Assembly (NCBI GenBank): GCA_964566765.1
Contig: CAZMJI010000055.1
Coordinates: 1-7,310 of the forward strand
Source: Thioglobus_B sp964566765
GTDB lineage: Bacteria; Pseudomonadota; Gammaproteobacteria; PS1; Pseudothioglobaceae
Direction: 5' to 3'
DNA length: 7,310 nucleotides
The notes under the pieces: generated by a model
What the model saw: only the letters and a program-made list of their open reading frames with translations
Told to the model about the DNA's origin: nothing
Databases searched by the model: none
Translations under genes and position numbers: made by a program
Shown here: positions 1 to 4,919 of the stretch, one piece after another
How the letters are laid out: each line of letters opens with the position of its first letter
Numbering within the stretch: position 1 is the first letter of the stretch

Positions 1-155
1 CCTGCTAATACCGGTGAGAGCATAATGCGGTTATAGGGCAATACCCGCTCTTCTCCAATAATGGTAATTTGATACATCAGTGGGTCGATCTTCAATACCT
101 CGTCCACCACTTTCATTGCACTCATACCTGAACCAATTAATACTAACTTTTTCAT
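1..155 (-). CDS. nirB: NirB/NasB-type nitrite reductase NAD(P)/FAD subunit, N-terminal fragment
   Basis: Only the first 51 codons and two bases are inside the window; the gene continues past the left edge. The visible protein starts MKKLVLIGSGMSAMKVVDEV, a Rossmann FAD-binding fold with the G-x-G-x-x-A signature at residues 8-13. It is followed near residue 41 by YNRIMLSPVLAG, a stretch typical of the large subunit of NAD(P)H-dependent nitrite reductase (NirB) and its assimilatory relatives (NasB). In that family this domain passes electrons from NAD(P)H through FAD to a siroheme/iron-sulfur domain that reduces nitrite to ammonium in the cytoplasm. The start is supported by a good Shine-Dalgarno, AAGGAAG at 168-162, six bases from ATG. 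Upstream lies a double attenuator leader of the ANTAR type, which is known for nitrate-responsive nas/nir operons and supports an assimilatory role. With only the N-terminus seen, another NirB-like flavoprotein, such as the FAD subunit of a nitrate reductase, is possible. Confidence 0.8.
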   Translation of the reverse strand, partial: MKKLVLIGSGMSAMKVVDEVLKIDPLMYQITIIGEERVLPYNRIMLSPVLA

Positions 156-184
156 ACTCAACTTCCTTATTAAAAGTTATCAAC

Positions 185-235
185 AAAAAAGGCCAGCATC
201 CGTTTTGCTACCTGAGTAACAAACAGATACTGGCC
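185..235 (-). terminator. Leader attenuator terminator 2, very strong
   Basis: On the minus strand, a 15-bp stem pairs 235-221 with 205-191 and has two G-U pairs. It is followed by a one-base bulge (206) and 5 more bp (220-216 with 211-207) closing the tetraloop TCAG. The stem ends in GGCC and runs into six T residues (190-185). It ends about 17 nt before the Shine-Dalgarno of the nirB-like gene. The 5' arm overlaps hairpin P2' of ANTAR unit 2, so this looks like a second, regulated attenuator rather than a constitutive stop. Confidence 0.85.
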
Positions 236-266
236 TCAATACCAAGTACAGTCCAACTTTAAACTG
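228..266 (-). promoter_or_regulatory. ANTAR-type two-hexaloop antiterminator RNA, unit 2
   Basis: Directly after the T-tract of terminator 1, a second pair of hexaloop hairpins is seen on the minus strand. P1' pairs CAGTTT (266-261) with GGACTG (254-249) around loop AAAGTT (260-255). P2' pairs TACTTGGT (248-241, one T bulged at 245) with GCCAGTA (234-228) around loop ATTGAG (240-235). Both loops again carry A1 and G4. The P2' 3' arm is the start of the 5' arm of terminator 2, giving the same mutually exclusive arrangement as unit 1. P1' has two G-U pairs next to its loop, so it is less stable than P1. Fold predictions here were done by eye. Confidence 0.66.
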
Positions 267-269
267 ACG

Positions 270-321
270 AAAAAAAACGTTTACCTAATTCCCCAATAGT
301 GATTGAGTCTTAGATAAACGT
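270..321 (-). terminator. Leader attenuator terminator 1
   Basis: On the minus strand, ACGTTTATCTAA (321-310) pairs over 12 bp, one of them G-U, with TTAGGTAAACGT (288-277). An inner 6-bp stem (307-302 with 297-292) forms within it. The 3' arm runs directly into eight T residues (277-270, the first paired). The hairpin has no T-run on the plus strand, so it acts on the nirB-like transcript only. It lies in the leader, before the coding start, and shares its 5' arm with ANTAR hairpin P2 of unit 1, which makes it a conditional attenuator rather than an operon end. Confidence 0.8.
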
Positions 322-356
322 CTATGTTCTTTGTTTGCCTCCATCCTTGGAAGCAA
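316..356 (-). promoter_or_regulatory. ANTAR-type two-hexaloop antiterminator RNA, unit 1
   Basis: Read on the minus strand, hairpin P1 pairs TTGCTTCC (356-349) with GGAGGCAA (342-335), 8 bp with one G-U, and closes the hexaloop AAGGAT (348-343). Hairpin P2 pairs GAAC (329-326) with GTTT (319-316) and closes the hexaloop ATAGAC (325-320). Both loops have A at position 1 and G at position 4, the two bases recognised by ANTAR-domain antiterminators such as NasR, NasT, AmiR and EutV. The P2 stem is weak, with 4 bp ending in a G-U pair and an A-A mismatch beyond it. Its loop end and 3' arm coincide with the 5' arm of terminator 1, so P2 and the terminator cannot form together. Protein-stabilised P2 would allow read-through. 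The controlling protein is not encoded in this window. Confidence 0.72.
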
Positions 357-367
357 CTATGCGGTTA

Positions 368-396
368 ATTATACATGGTTTTTTTCTAATATAAGA
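368..396 (-). promoter_or_regulatory. Probable promoter of the nirB-like transcript
   Basis: On the minus strand a perfect TATAAT lies at 373-368. The transcript would then begin near 361, about five bases before the first leader hairpin at 356, which fits a leader of about 205 nt. The region where a -35 box should lie (391-396, reading TCTTAT) is poor, so an activator may be needed. No sigma-54 -24/-12 element was found. The -10 is seen; start point and activation are inferred. Confidence 0.5.
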
Positions 397-406
397 ATCG
401 TATAAT
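378..406 (+). promoter_or_regulatory. Possible promoter of moaE
   Basis: A perfect TATAAT is at 401-406, 43 bases before the moaE start. The -35 position (378-383, GTTTTT) matches poorly and there is no extended -10. The core would overlap the region just upstream of the divergent nirB-like promoter, so the two may compete or share regulators. An 8-base palindrome, ACTGCAGT at 418-425, lies just downstream; its meaning is unknown. Confidence 0.35.
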
Positions 407-449
407 AAAAAATACTTACTGCAGTGCAAATCACAATAGATGTTTTATA

Positions 450-908
450 ATGACTCACATGAATAAAATCAGCGTACAACAAGAGGATTTCGACCTCTCT
501 CAGGAAGTCAGCCTGGCCAGAGCAGCGGATAACAATATTGGTGCAGTGGTTTCTTTTGTGGGCACAGTACGCGACCTAGAGGACACACCAATTCGGCAGA
601 TGACCTTGGAACATTACCCGGGGATGACGGAGAAAGCCCTAGAAGACATTGCCAAGCAGGCACAAGATCGCTGGCCACTGGGCAACATCACCATTATTCA
701 TCGGGTAGGCACACTGGATATCAACGCGCAAATCGTACTGGTTGTCACCACCAGTAAACACCGCAAGGCCGCGTTTGAGTCTTGTGAATTTATTATGGAT
801 TATTTAAAAACCCAGGCGCCATTTTGGAAGAAAGAGCATACCCAAACCCAAAGTCACTGGGTTGAGGCCAAAGACAGCGACGAGGATGCGGCTAAGCGTT
901 GGTCTTAA
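450..908 (+). CDS. moaE: Molybdopterin synthase catalytic (large) subunit MoaE
   Basis: MoaE forms a heterotetramer with MoaD and transfers two sulfurs from the MoaD C-terminal thiocarboxylate to cyclic pyranopterin monophosphate, giving the molybdopterin dithiolene. Family motifs are in order: FVGTVRD (36-42), LEHYPGMTE (53-61), HRVG (84-87), SKHRKAAFE (102-110), and the active-site stretch YLKTQAPFWKKE (118-129). Lys120 and Lys127 match the catalytic lysines 119 and 126 of the E. coli enzyme. HWVEAK (136-141) is near the end. At 152 residues the length is normal. The start is ambiguous: ATG at 450 and ATG at 459 are both possible and neither has a clear Shine-Dalgarno; the conserved region begins well downstream of both. 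The gene stands apart from its partner moaD, which is about 3.4 kb away at the end of the moeA operon. Its 3' end overlaps the convergent mobA by 17 bases. Confidence 0.96.
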   Translation: MTHMNKISVQQEDFDLSQEVSLARAADNNIGAVVSFVGTVRDLEDTPIRQMTLEHYPGMTEKALEDIAKQAQDRWPLGNITIIHRVGTLDINAQIVLVVTTSKHRKAAFESCEFIMDYLKTQAPFWKKEHTQTQSHWVEAKDSDEDAAKRWS

Positions 909-1476
909 AGTCCTCGGGTGAATTCAAATTAATAAACAGCTCTGGATGGTCAGAAAAGTCCACCAAAGCCGCCTGATTGTCTAAAAAGAAGCGACGCAAT
1001 TGACGCTGACCTGAGGCCAGATACCTTGTGAGTGCTGGGCCCATACTAGTATGAATCAACGCAAAGGTTGGATGCAGATTGTCATTTTCCGTGGCTACGC
1101 AGGCTTGAGCCTGACTCTCAACCATGGCCTGTATCAATCTATCCAATAACAGGTCTTGCACATAGGGGCCGTCACAAGGCAGGATCAATAGATAGGCTTG
1201 CTTGGTGCAATTTAGTGCTGCAGCAATACCCGCCAACGGCCCCTGATAATCTGCCAATTCATCGCTAATAACTTGACCAAAGGCTTGATACGCATCAAGG
1301 TTGCGGTTGGCACTTATCCATATACTGTTCACCTTAGGTTTCACAACATCAAGTACATGAGCAATCAGTGGCTTATGATTGAATAAAATCAAGCCTTTGT
1401 CTTGTCCTTGCATGCGGCTGGCTCTACCCCCTGCTAAAATGACAGCGCTGAGGTCGGCTTTACTAATAGGATTCAT
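892..1476 (-). CDS. mobA: Molybdenum cofactor guanylyltransferase MobA
   Basis: MobA transfers GMP from GTP to Mo-molybdopterin, giving the guanine dinucleotide cofactor (bis-MGD) carried by nitrate reductases and other DMSO-reductase family enzymes. The nucleotide-binding signature LAGGRASRMQGQDKG is at residues 14-28 with the conserved Lys27. GPLAG (79-83) follows, then LPCDGPYV (99-106), where Asp102 is the expected Mg2+ ligand, HPTFALI (135-141) and the C-terminal NLNSPEDF (183-190). The 194-residue length is standard. The gene lies alone on the minus strand between moaE (17-base convergent overlap) and moeA (divergent, 82-base gap). No Shine-Dalgarno is evident before the chosen ATG, but the next in-frame ATG falls inside the nucleotide-binding loop, so this start is the sensible one. 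Its promoter was not convincingly found; TTGATT and TATTTA elements on the minus strand in the gap are only a weak candidate. Confidence 0.96.
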   Translation of the reverse strand: MNPISKADLSAVILAGGRASRMQGQDKGLILFNHKPLIAHVLDVVKPKVNSIWISANRNLDAYQAFGQVISDELADYQGPLAGIAAALNCTKQAYLLILPCDGPYVQDLLLDRLIQAMVESQAQACVATENDNLHPTFALIHTSMGPALTRYLASGQRQLRRFFLDNQAALVDFSDHPELFINLNSPEDFKTNA

Positions 1477-1485
1477 GCGGGTATG

Positions 1486-1517
1486 TTGTCAATAAATAGA
1501 TGGGTATATGATACAAT
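1486..1517 (+). promoter_or_regulatory. Probable promoter of the moeA-moaCAD operon
   Basis: In the 82-base mobA-moeA gap there is an extended -10 element, TGATACAAT (1509-1517, matching TGnTAnAAT). TTGTCA (1486-1491) lies 20 bases upstream of its hexamer. That spacing is long for a -35, but the TGn extension can compensate. Transcription would start near 1524, about 35 bases before the moeA ATG, which leaves no room for a molybdenum cofactor riboswitch. Confidence 0.5.
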
Positions 1518-1558
1518 CAAAATCGTATTTTTTAAGCGCAAACCAGCGGTAATCACTT

Positions 1559-2821
1559 ATGAATAATCAAGACGTCGATTGTGGTTGTGACCAAGTTGTT
1601 CAACCGCTGCTTTCAACCGCTGAAGCACTCAGCTTCTTAACCGATGCCGCACAGGTAACCACACACCAGACTGAGGTGGCGCTAGATCAAGCCCTGGGCG
1701 CTGTACTGGCTGAAGACATCCGCTCTGGTATCAACGTACCTGGATTTGATAACTCTGCCATGGATGGTTATGCCATTCATCTCAAGCCAGAGCAGATTGA
1801 CACACCCGGTGGACTTGGCTTTGAGGTGACAGATCGCATTGCCGCTGGCCACCAAGGTCAAGCGCTTGCCCCAGGTTGTGCCGCGCGTATTTTTACCGGT
1901 GCGCCCGTGCCCGAAGGCGCCAATACGGTGGTGATGCAAGAAGAATGCGAGCTGGTCTCAGATGACACCATTGAGATTTATCGTCCTATTAGCCTGGGTG
2001 AAAACATCCGCCCTTTGGGCAATGATATTCAAGCAGGTGAGGTGATTCTACAAGCTGGGGTAAAACTCAAACCCCAACACATCGCCCTAGCCGCTTCAGT
2101 TGGTGTCGATCGCTTAAAAGTGTTTGATCCCATTAAGGTTGGGGTGTTTTTTACCGGTGACGAATTGGTCGAGCCAGGTAATCCCTTACAAGCAGGTCAA
2201 ATCTACAACTCTAATCGCTACTCACTCGTGGCCATGCTCAACACTTTGGGCTGCGAAATCATTAATTTGGGCAATATTGAAGACACTCTAGATGCGACTG
2301 TTGAGGCGCTAAACCAACTACAAGACCAATGCGATCTGATTATGACCACTGGCGGCGTGTCAGTTGGCGAAGAGGATCATGTTAAACCCGCGGTTGAACA
2401 ATTGGGTGAATTGAACTTATGGCGTATTAAGATGAAACCTGGCAAACCTTTGGCCTTTGGTAAGGTGGGCAATACTGCCTTTATTGGCCTACCAGGAAAT
2501 CCGGTTTCTGCCATGGTCACATTCCTACTGTTTGCCCGACCATTTATTAAAAAAGTCCAGGGAAATCGCCAATATCTGAATGTGCCGTTCCAGGTTAAAA
2601 CCGGCTTCGACTGGCGTCGTCCCAAGCCCAGACGAGAATTTGTCCGCGTGCAACTGGACATTAGCGAAGCCATACCCGTGGCGCGCCAATATCCGAAGCA
2701 AGGCTCTGACGTGCTGTCATCCATGGTTTGGGCCGATGGCCTGGTGGAGATTCCAGAACAGAGTCAATTTGAAGCTGGCGAACTGCTTAACTTTTACCTT
2801 TTAGATGAGATGCTATCATGA
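1559..2821 (+). CDS. moeA: Molybdopterin molybdenumtransferase MoeA
   Basis: MoeA inserts molybdate into molybdopterin, using the adenylated intermediate made by MogA/MoaB-type enzymes. The protein has 420 residues, close to the usual length of about 410. Landmarks include FDNSAMDGYAI (63-73) with the conserved Asp69, RIFTGAPVPEGANTVVMQEE (110-129), and FTGDELVEPG (198-207). The MoaB/Mog-like domain carries TTGGVSVGEEDHVKP (263-277), MKPGKPLAFG (292-301) and GLPGNPVSAM (310-319). The C-terminal beta-barrel domain covers roughly residues 340-420. The N-terminus carries an extra short segment with DCGCD at 7-11, ahead of the first conserved helix; a metal or redox role for those cysteines would be speculation. 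The ribosome site before ATG 1559 is weak. It is the first gene of the operon and its stop overlaps the moaC start by four bases (ATGA), indicating translational coupling. Confidence 0.97.
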   Translation: MNNQDVDCGCDQVVQPLLSTAEALSFLTDAAQVTTHQTEVALDQALGAVLAEDIRSGINVPGFDNSAMDGYAIHLKPEQIDTPGGLGFEVTDRIAAGHQGQALAPGCAARIFTGAPVPEGANTVVMQEECELVSDDTIEIYRPISLGENIRPLGNDIQAGEVILQAGVKLKPQHIALAASVGVDRLKVFDPIKVGVFFTGDELVEPGNPLQAGQIYNSNRYSLVAMLNTLGCEIINLGNIEDTLDATVEALNQLQDQCDLIMTTGGVSVGEEDHVKPAVEQLGELNLWRIKMKPGKPLAFGKVGNTAFIGLPGNPVSAMVTFLLFARPFIKKVQGNRQYLNVPFQVKTGFDWRRPKPRREFVRVQLDISEAIPVARQYPKQGSDVLSSMVWADGLVEIPEQSQFEAGELLNFYLLDEMLS

Positions 2822-3300
2822 GTGATGAATTAACCCATATCGATGCCAAGGGTCAAGCCAACATGGTGGATGTGGCCGACAAAGAAACCACCACCCGTAT
2901 TGCCAAGGCCAGCGCCCAGGTGCTGATGAAGCCAGAAACCCTGCAAAAAATCAAAGACAACGATTTTAAAAAAGGCGATGTGCTGGCGGTTGCGCGTGTT
3001 GCCGGCATTATGGCCGCCAAGCAAACGCACCATTTGATTCCCATGTGTCACAGTCTCAACCTATCCAAGGTTAGCGTGGACTTTGACTTTATTGAAGGCG
3101 GCGTGCAAATCACCACATTGGCCAAATTAAACGCGCAAACTGGGGTGGAGATGGAAGCGCTGACCGCTGCCAGTATTGCCGCGTTGACCATCTACGACAT
3201 GTGTAAAGCGGTGGATCGCTTTATGCGTATCACCGAGCTGCAACTACTGGAAAAATCGGGCGGTAAGTCTGGTCACTGGACATTAGAAGATCATGGCTAA
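2818..3300 (+). CDS. moaC: Cyclic pyranopterin monophosphate synthase MoaC
   Basis: MoaC converts the 3',8-cyclo-GTP product of MoaA into cyclic pyranopterin monophosphate, the first stable intermediate of Moco synthesis. Nearly every conserved block is visible: MVDVADK (16-22), the FKKGDVLAVARVAGIMAAK segment (50-68), LIPMCHSL (73-80) with Cys77 and His78, TGVEMEALTAAS (108-119), and IYDMCKAVDR (125-134) with Asp127 and Lys130. The lysine-containing GGKSGHW (148-154) is near the end. At 160 residues it is full length. It begins inside the moeA stop (ATGA) and its own end overlaps the start of moaA by eight bases, so the three are probably translated in sequence from one mRNA. Confidence 0.97.
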   Translation: MSDELTHIDAKGQANMVDVADKETTTRIAKASAQVLMKPETLQKIKDNDFKKGDVLAVARVAGIMAAKQTHHLIPMCHSLNLSKVSVDFDFIEGGVQITTLAKLNAQTGVEMEALTAASIAALTIYDMCKAVDRFMRITELQLLEKSGGKSGHWTLEDHG

Positions 3301-4288
3301 ACTGATTGACAAATTTGGTCGCGAGATTAACTATTTAAGAATCTCGATTACCGAGCATTGTAACTATCGCTGCTTTTACTGTCGCGATGATGAGCATGTG
3401 CCGGATTGCAAACGCGAGGATATTCTCAGCTACGAAGATGTCCAGCGCATTGTTCGATTGTTTGCCGAAATGGGCGTCTCTAAAGTACGCCTAACCGGTG
3501 GAGAGCCGCTACTTAGACGCGGTATTGTCAAGATTGCTCAGCTGATTAGCCAAACACCAGGCATCACTGATGTACCCCTATCAACCAATGCCCATCTACT
3601 GGGCAAATTTGCCCATAAATTACAAGAAAATGGCATTAATCGGGTTAATATCTCCATTGATTCCTTGCAGCCAGAGCGCTTTAAGCAAATCACCCGTGGT
3701 GGTGAGGTGGCTGAGGTGATTGATGGCATTGATGCGGCTATTGCCTCGGGCATGCACCCGGTTAAAATCAACATGGTGGTGATGCGCGGGGTGAATGATG
3801 ATGAGATTGAATCGATGCTGGATTTTGCCATCGACAAAGGCATTGATATTCGCTTTATTGAGACCATGCCGATCGGCGCTGCTGGCATTGAGGCTTCCTC
3901 ACAGCATATGAGTGAGGCTGAGATTCTGGCGCGTATTGAAGCGCACCTGCCAGGCCAACTAAGCCCCATTCAACCTAAGAAAACTGATGGTCCTGCCCGT
4001 GCTTATCGGATTAATAATACCAAGTCTAGCGTCGGTGTAATTAGCGCCGTTTCTAACCACTTTTGCCAAACCTGCAATCGTGTTAGGCTTACCGCCAAAG
4101 GTGAGCTGATTCTATGCCTGGGGCAAGAAGACGCCATCTCACTGAAAGATTTGGTACGCTCAGATTTAAGCGATGAAGCGATTAAACAGAAGATTATTGA
4201 AGCCATCAATCACAAACCACAACAACACGAATTTAACTCGGTGATTGATAACATTAGCAATCGACAAATGGCGGAGATCGGCGGATGA
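3293..4288 (+). CDS. moaA: GTP 3',8-cyclase MoaA, radical SAM
   Basis: MoaA is a radical S-adenosylmethionine enzyme that rearranges GTP to 3',8-cyclo-GTP, the first step of molybdopterin synthesis. The N-terminal cluster motif is C-x3-C-x2-C at Cys23, Cys27 and Cys30, and TGGEPLLRR (68-76) is the SAM-binding GGEP region. The C-terminal [4Fe-4S] cluster that binds GTP is given by Cys258, Cys261 and Cys275 in CQTCNRVRLT and ILCLGQ. The last two residues are Gly-Gly (330-331), the conserved tail that reaches the active site. The segment LSTNAHLL (96-103) departs slightly from the more common TTNG form. Length, 331 residues, is typical. It overlaps moaC by 8 and moaD by 4 bases. The start ATG lies in the moaC tail with an AGAAG-like site just before it. 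Confidence 0.98.
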   Translation: MAKLIDKFGREINYLRISITEHCNYRCFYCRDDEHVPDCKREDILSYEDVQRIVRLFAEMGVSKVRLTGGEPLLRRGIVKIAQLISQTPGITDVPLSTNAHLLGKFAHKLQENGINRVNISIDSLQPERFKQITRGGEVAEVIDGIDAAIASGMHPVKINMVVMRGVNDDEIESMLDFAIDKGIDIRFIETMPIGAAGIEASSQHMSEAEILARIEAHLPGQLSPIQPKKTDGPARAYRINNTKSSVGVISAVSNHFCQTCNRVRLTAKGELILCLGQEDAISLKDLVRSDLSDEAIKQKIIEAINHKPQQHEFNSVIDNISNRQMAEIGG

Positions 4289-4521
4289 AGATTTTGTATT
4301 TTGCCTCATTAAAAGAGGCGCTTGATTGTGCTGGTGAAGACCTGGAGATTAATCAGGAAATAACGGTGGCAGCACTACGCAGCCAGCTGATTGACAAACA
4401 TGGTGCCAAACACTTTCCTGATAATATTTTATGTGCGGTCAACCAGGCGTTGGCTGATGACAATTTGCTGTTAAACAACAGCGATGAAGTGGCATTCTAC
4501 CCGCCAGTAACTGGCGGATAA
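4285..4521 (+). CDS. moaD: Molybdopterin synthase sulfur carrier subunit MoaD
   Basis: A 78-residue ubiquitin-like beta-grasp protein beginning MKILYFASLKEALDC and ending FYPPVTGG. The C-terminal Gly-Gly (77-78) is the site adenylated by MoeB and then thiocarboxylated, so that MoaD can donate sulfur in the MoaE active site. Residues 64-78, with DEVAFYPPVTGG, are the best conserved part. It overlaps the moaA stop by four bases and closes the operon. No moeB is present in the window. The coding end lies in a 17-base palindrome and only seven bases separate it from the stop of the convergent DsrC-like gene, so transcripts from both sides probably overlap. Confidence 0.95.
   Translation: MKILYFASLKEALDCAGEDLEINQEITVAALRSQLIDKHGAKHFPDNILCAVNQALADDNLLLNNSDEVAFYPPVTGG
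4501..4517. repeat. Perfect inverted repeat at the moaD stop
   Basis: CCGCCAGT (4501-4508) and ACTGGCGG (4510-4517) are exact reverse complements around one base, so a hairpin of about 6 bp with a 5-base loop can form at RNA level on either strand. It encodes the final PPVTGG of MoaD. Neither strand has a T-run after it, so it is not a standard intrinsic terminator, although it sits where two convergent transcripts meet. It may simply follow from the codons for the Gly-Gly tail. Confidence 0.5.
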
Positions 4522-4528
4522 AATCAAC

Positions 4529-4864
4529 TTAGCCTGTGCTCCAGCCGCGAGGGCGTCTCATGCCTGAGGCTTTACAAGCTTGTTTCACATAGCCATAAGG
4601 GAACATGGTAAACAATTTGGCCTTGGCGCCTTTTTTATCCAGGCCAAAATCTGCAGTCATATGCTTGGTGGTATGACGCACATCAGGGGCAACCCCATTC
4701 TCGTCATAATACTCGCGCATAAAATCAAACACTTTCCAATAATCGTCGTCTAAGGTTAGGTCTTCAGCTTTTGCCAGCTCAAGGGCGACGTCGTGGTCCC
4801 AATCCTCGGGATGTACTAGATACCCTTCTGGGTCCAATTCTATTTCTTTATTATTAACCTTCAT
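4529..4864 (-). CDS. DsrC/TusE-family protein lacking the C-terminal catalytic cysteine
   Basis: The 111-residue protein has the family N-terminus, with EIELDPEGYLVHPEDW (7-22), the central region LDDDYWKVFDFMREYY (38-53), and the C-terminal arm. That arm contains KLFTMFPYGYVKQACK (83-98). In DsrC this arm ends KQACKxxGxxxPxGCV, with CysB in QAC and CysA eleven residues later. Here Cys97 is CysB, but position 108 is Trp (RGWSTG), with three extra residues after it. TusE, the tRNA-thiolation sulfur carrier, is the opposite: it keeps CysA and lacks CysB. The protein therefore lacks the residue needed for persulfide relay or the DsrC trisulfide. A regulatory or altered-redox role is inferred. 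It lies downstream of narHJI and the 61-residue gene, beyond a hairpin terminator, on the same strand. The start has only a modest site (GGAA about 11 bases upstream). Confidence 0.88.
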   Translation of the reverse strand: MKVNNKEIELDPEGYLVHPEDWDHDVALELAKAEDLTLDDDYWKVFDFMREYYDENGVAPDVRHTTKHMTADFGLDKKGAKAKLFTMFPYGYVKQACKASGMRRPRGWSTG

Positions 4865-4879
4865 CTCTTAAATATTCCA

Positions 4880-4913
4880 ATAAAACTCACGCCAATTGAT
4901 TGCATTGGCGTGA
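4880..4913 (-). terminator. Intrinsic terminator after the nar operon
   Basis: TCACGCCAAT (minus strand 4913-4904) and ATTGGCGTGA (4896-4887) form a perfect 10-bp stem with a 7-base loop, followed on the minus strand by GTTTTATT. It begins six bases after the stop of the 61-residue gene and ends before the DsrC-like gene. It should end most nar transcripts, with possible read-through because the T-run is short and interrupted. On the plus strand the stem is followed by A residues, so it does not serve that direction. Confidence 0.65.
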
Positions 4914-4919
4914 AAAAAA

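Noticed and set aside
80..262. Plus-strand open frame of 60 codons across the nirB-like start and leader
   Set aside because: It is antisense to the nirB-like N-terminus and to terminator 2; no ribosome site and low-complexity Ser/Leu-rich protein. The minus-strand gene explains the region.
361..449. Sigma-54 (-24/-12) promoter or clear FNR/NarL site for the divergent nirB-like and moaE genes
   Set aside because: No TGGC-N-TTGC type element, FNR-type palindrome or convincing NarL heptamer pair could be found by eye; only fragments of such sites occur.
1068..1268. Plus-strand frame inside mobA
   Set aside because: Antisense shadow of a gene with clear MobA motifs; no family resemblance.
1477..1558. 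Possible molybdenum cofactor riboswitch before moeA
   Set aside because: Only 82 bases lie between mobA and moeA, and the likely transcript start leaves about 35 bases of leader, too little for the known Moco RNA motif.
2377..2724. Minus-strand frame of 115 codons inside moeA
   Set aside because: Shadow of the moeA coding frame; the composition is that of an antisense translation and there is no ribosome site.
3538..3969. Minus-strand frame of 143 codons inside moaA
   Set aside because: Antisense of a well-conserved radical SAM gene; Ser/Ile/Met-rich with no recognisable motif.
4501..4517. Bidirectional intrinsic terminator at moaD end
   Set aside because: The palindrome is exact but neither strand has a T-run after it, so it is listed only as an inverted repeat.
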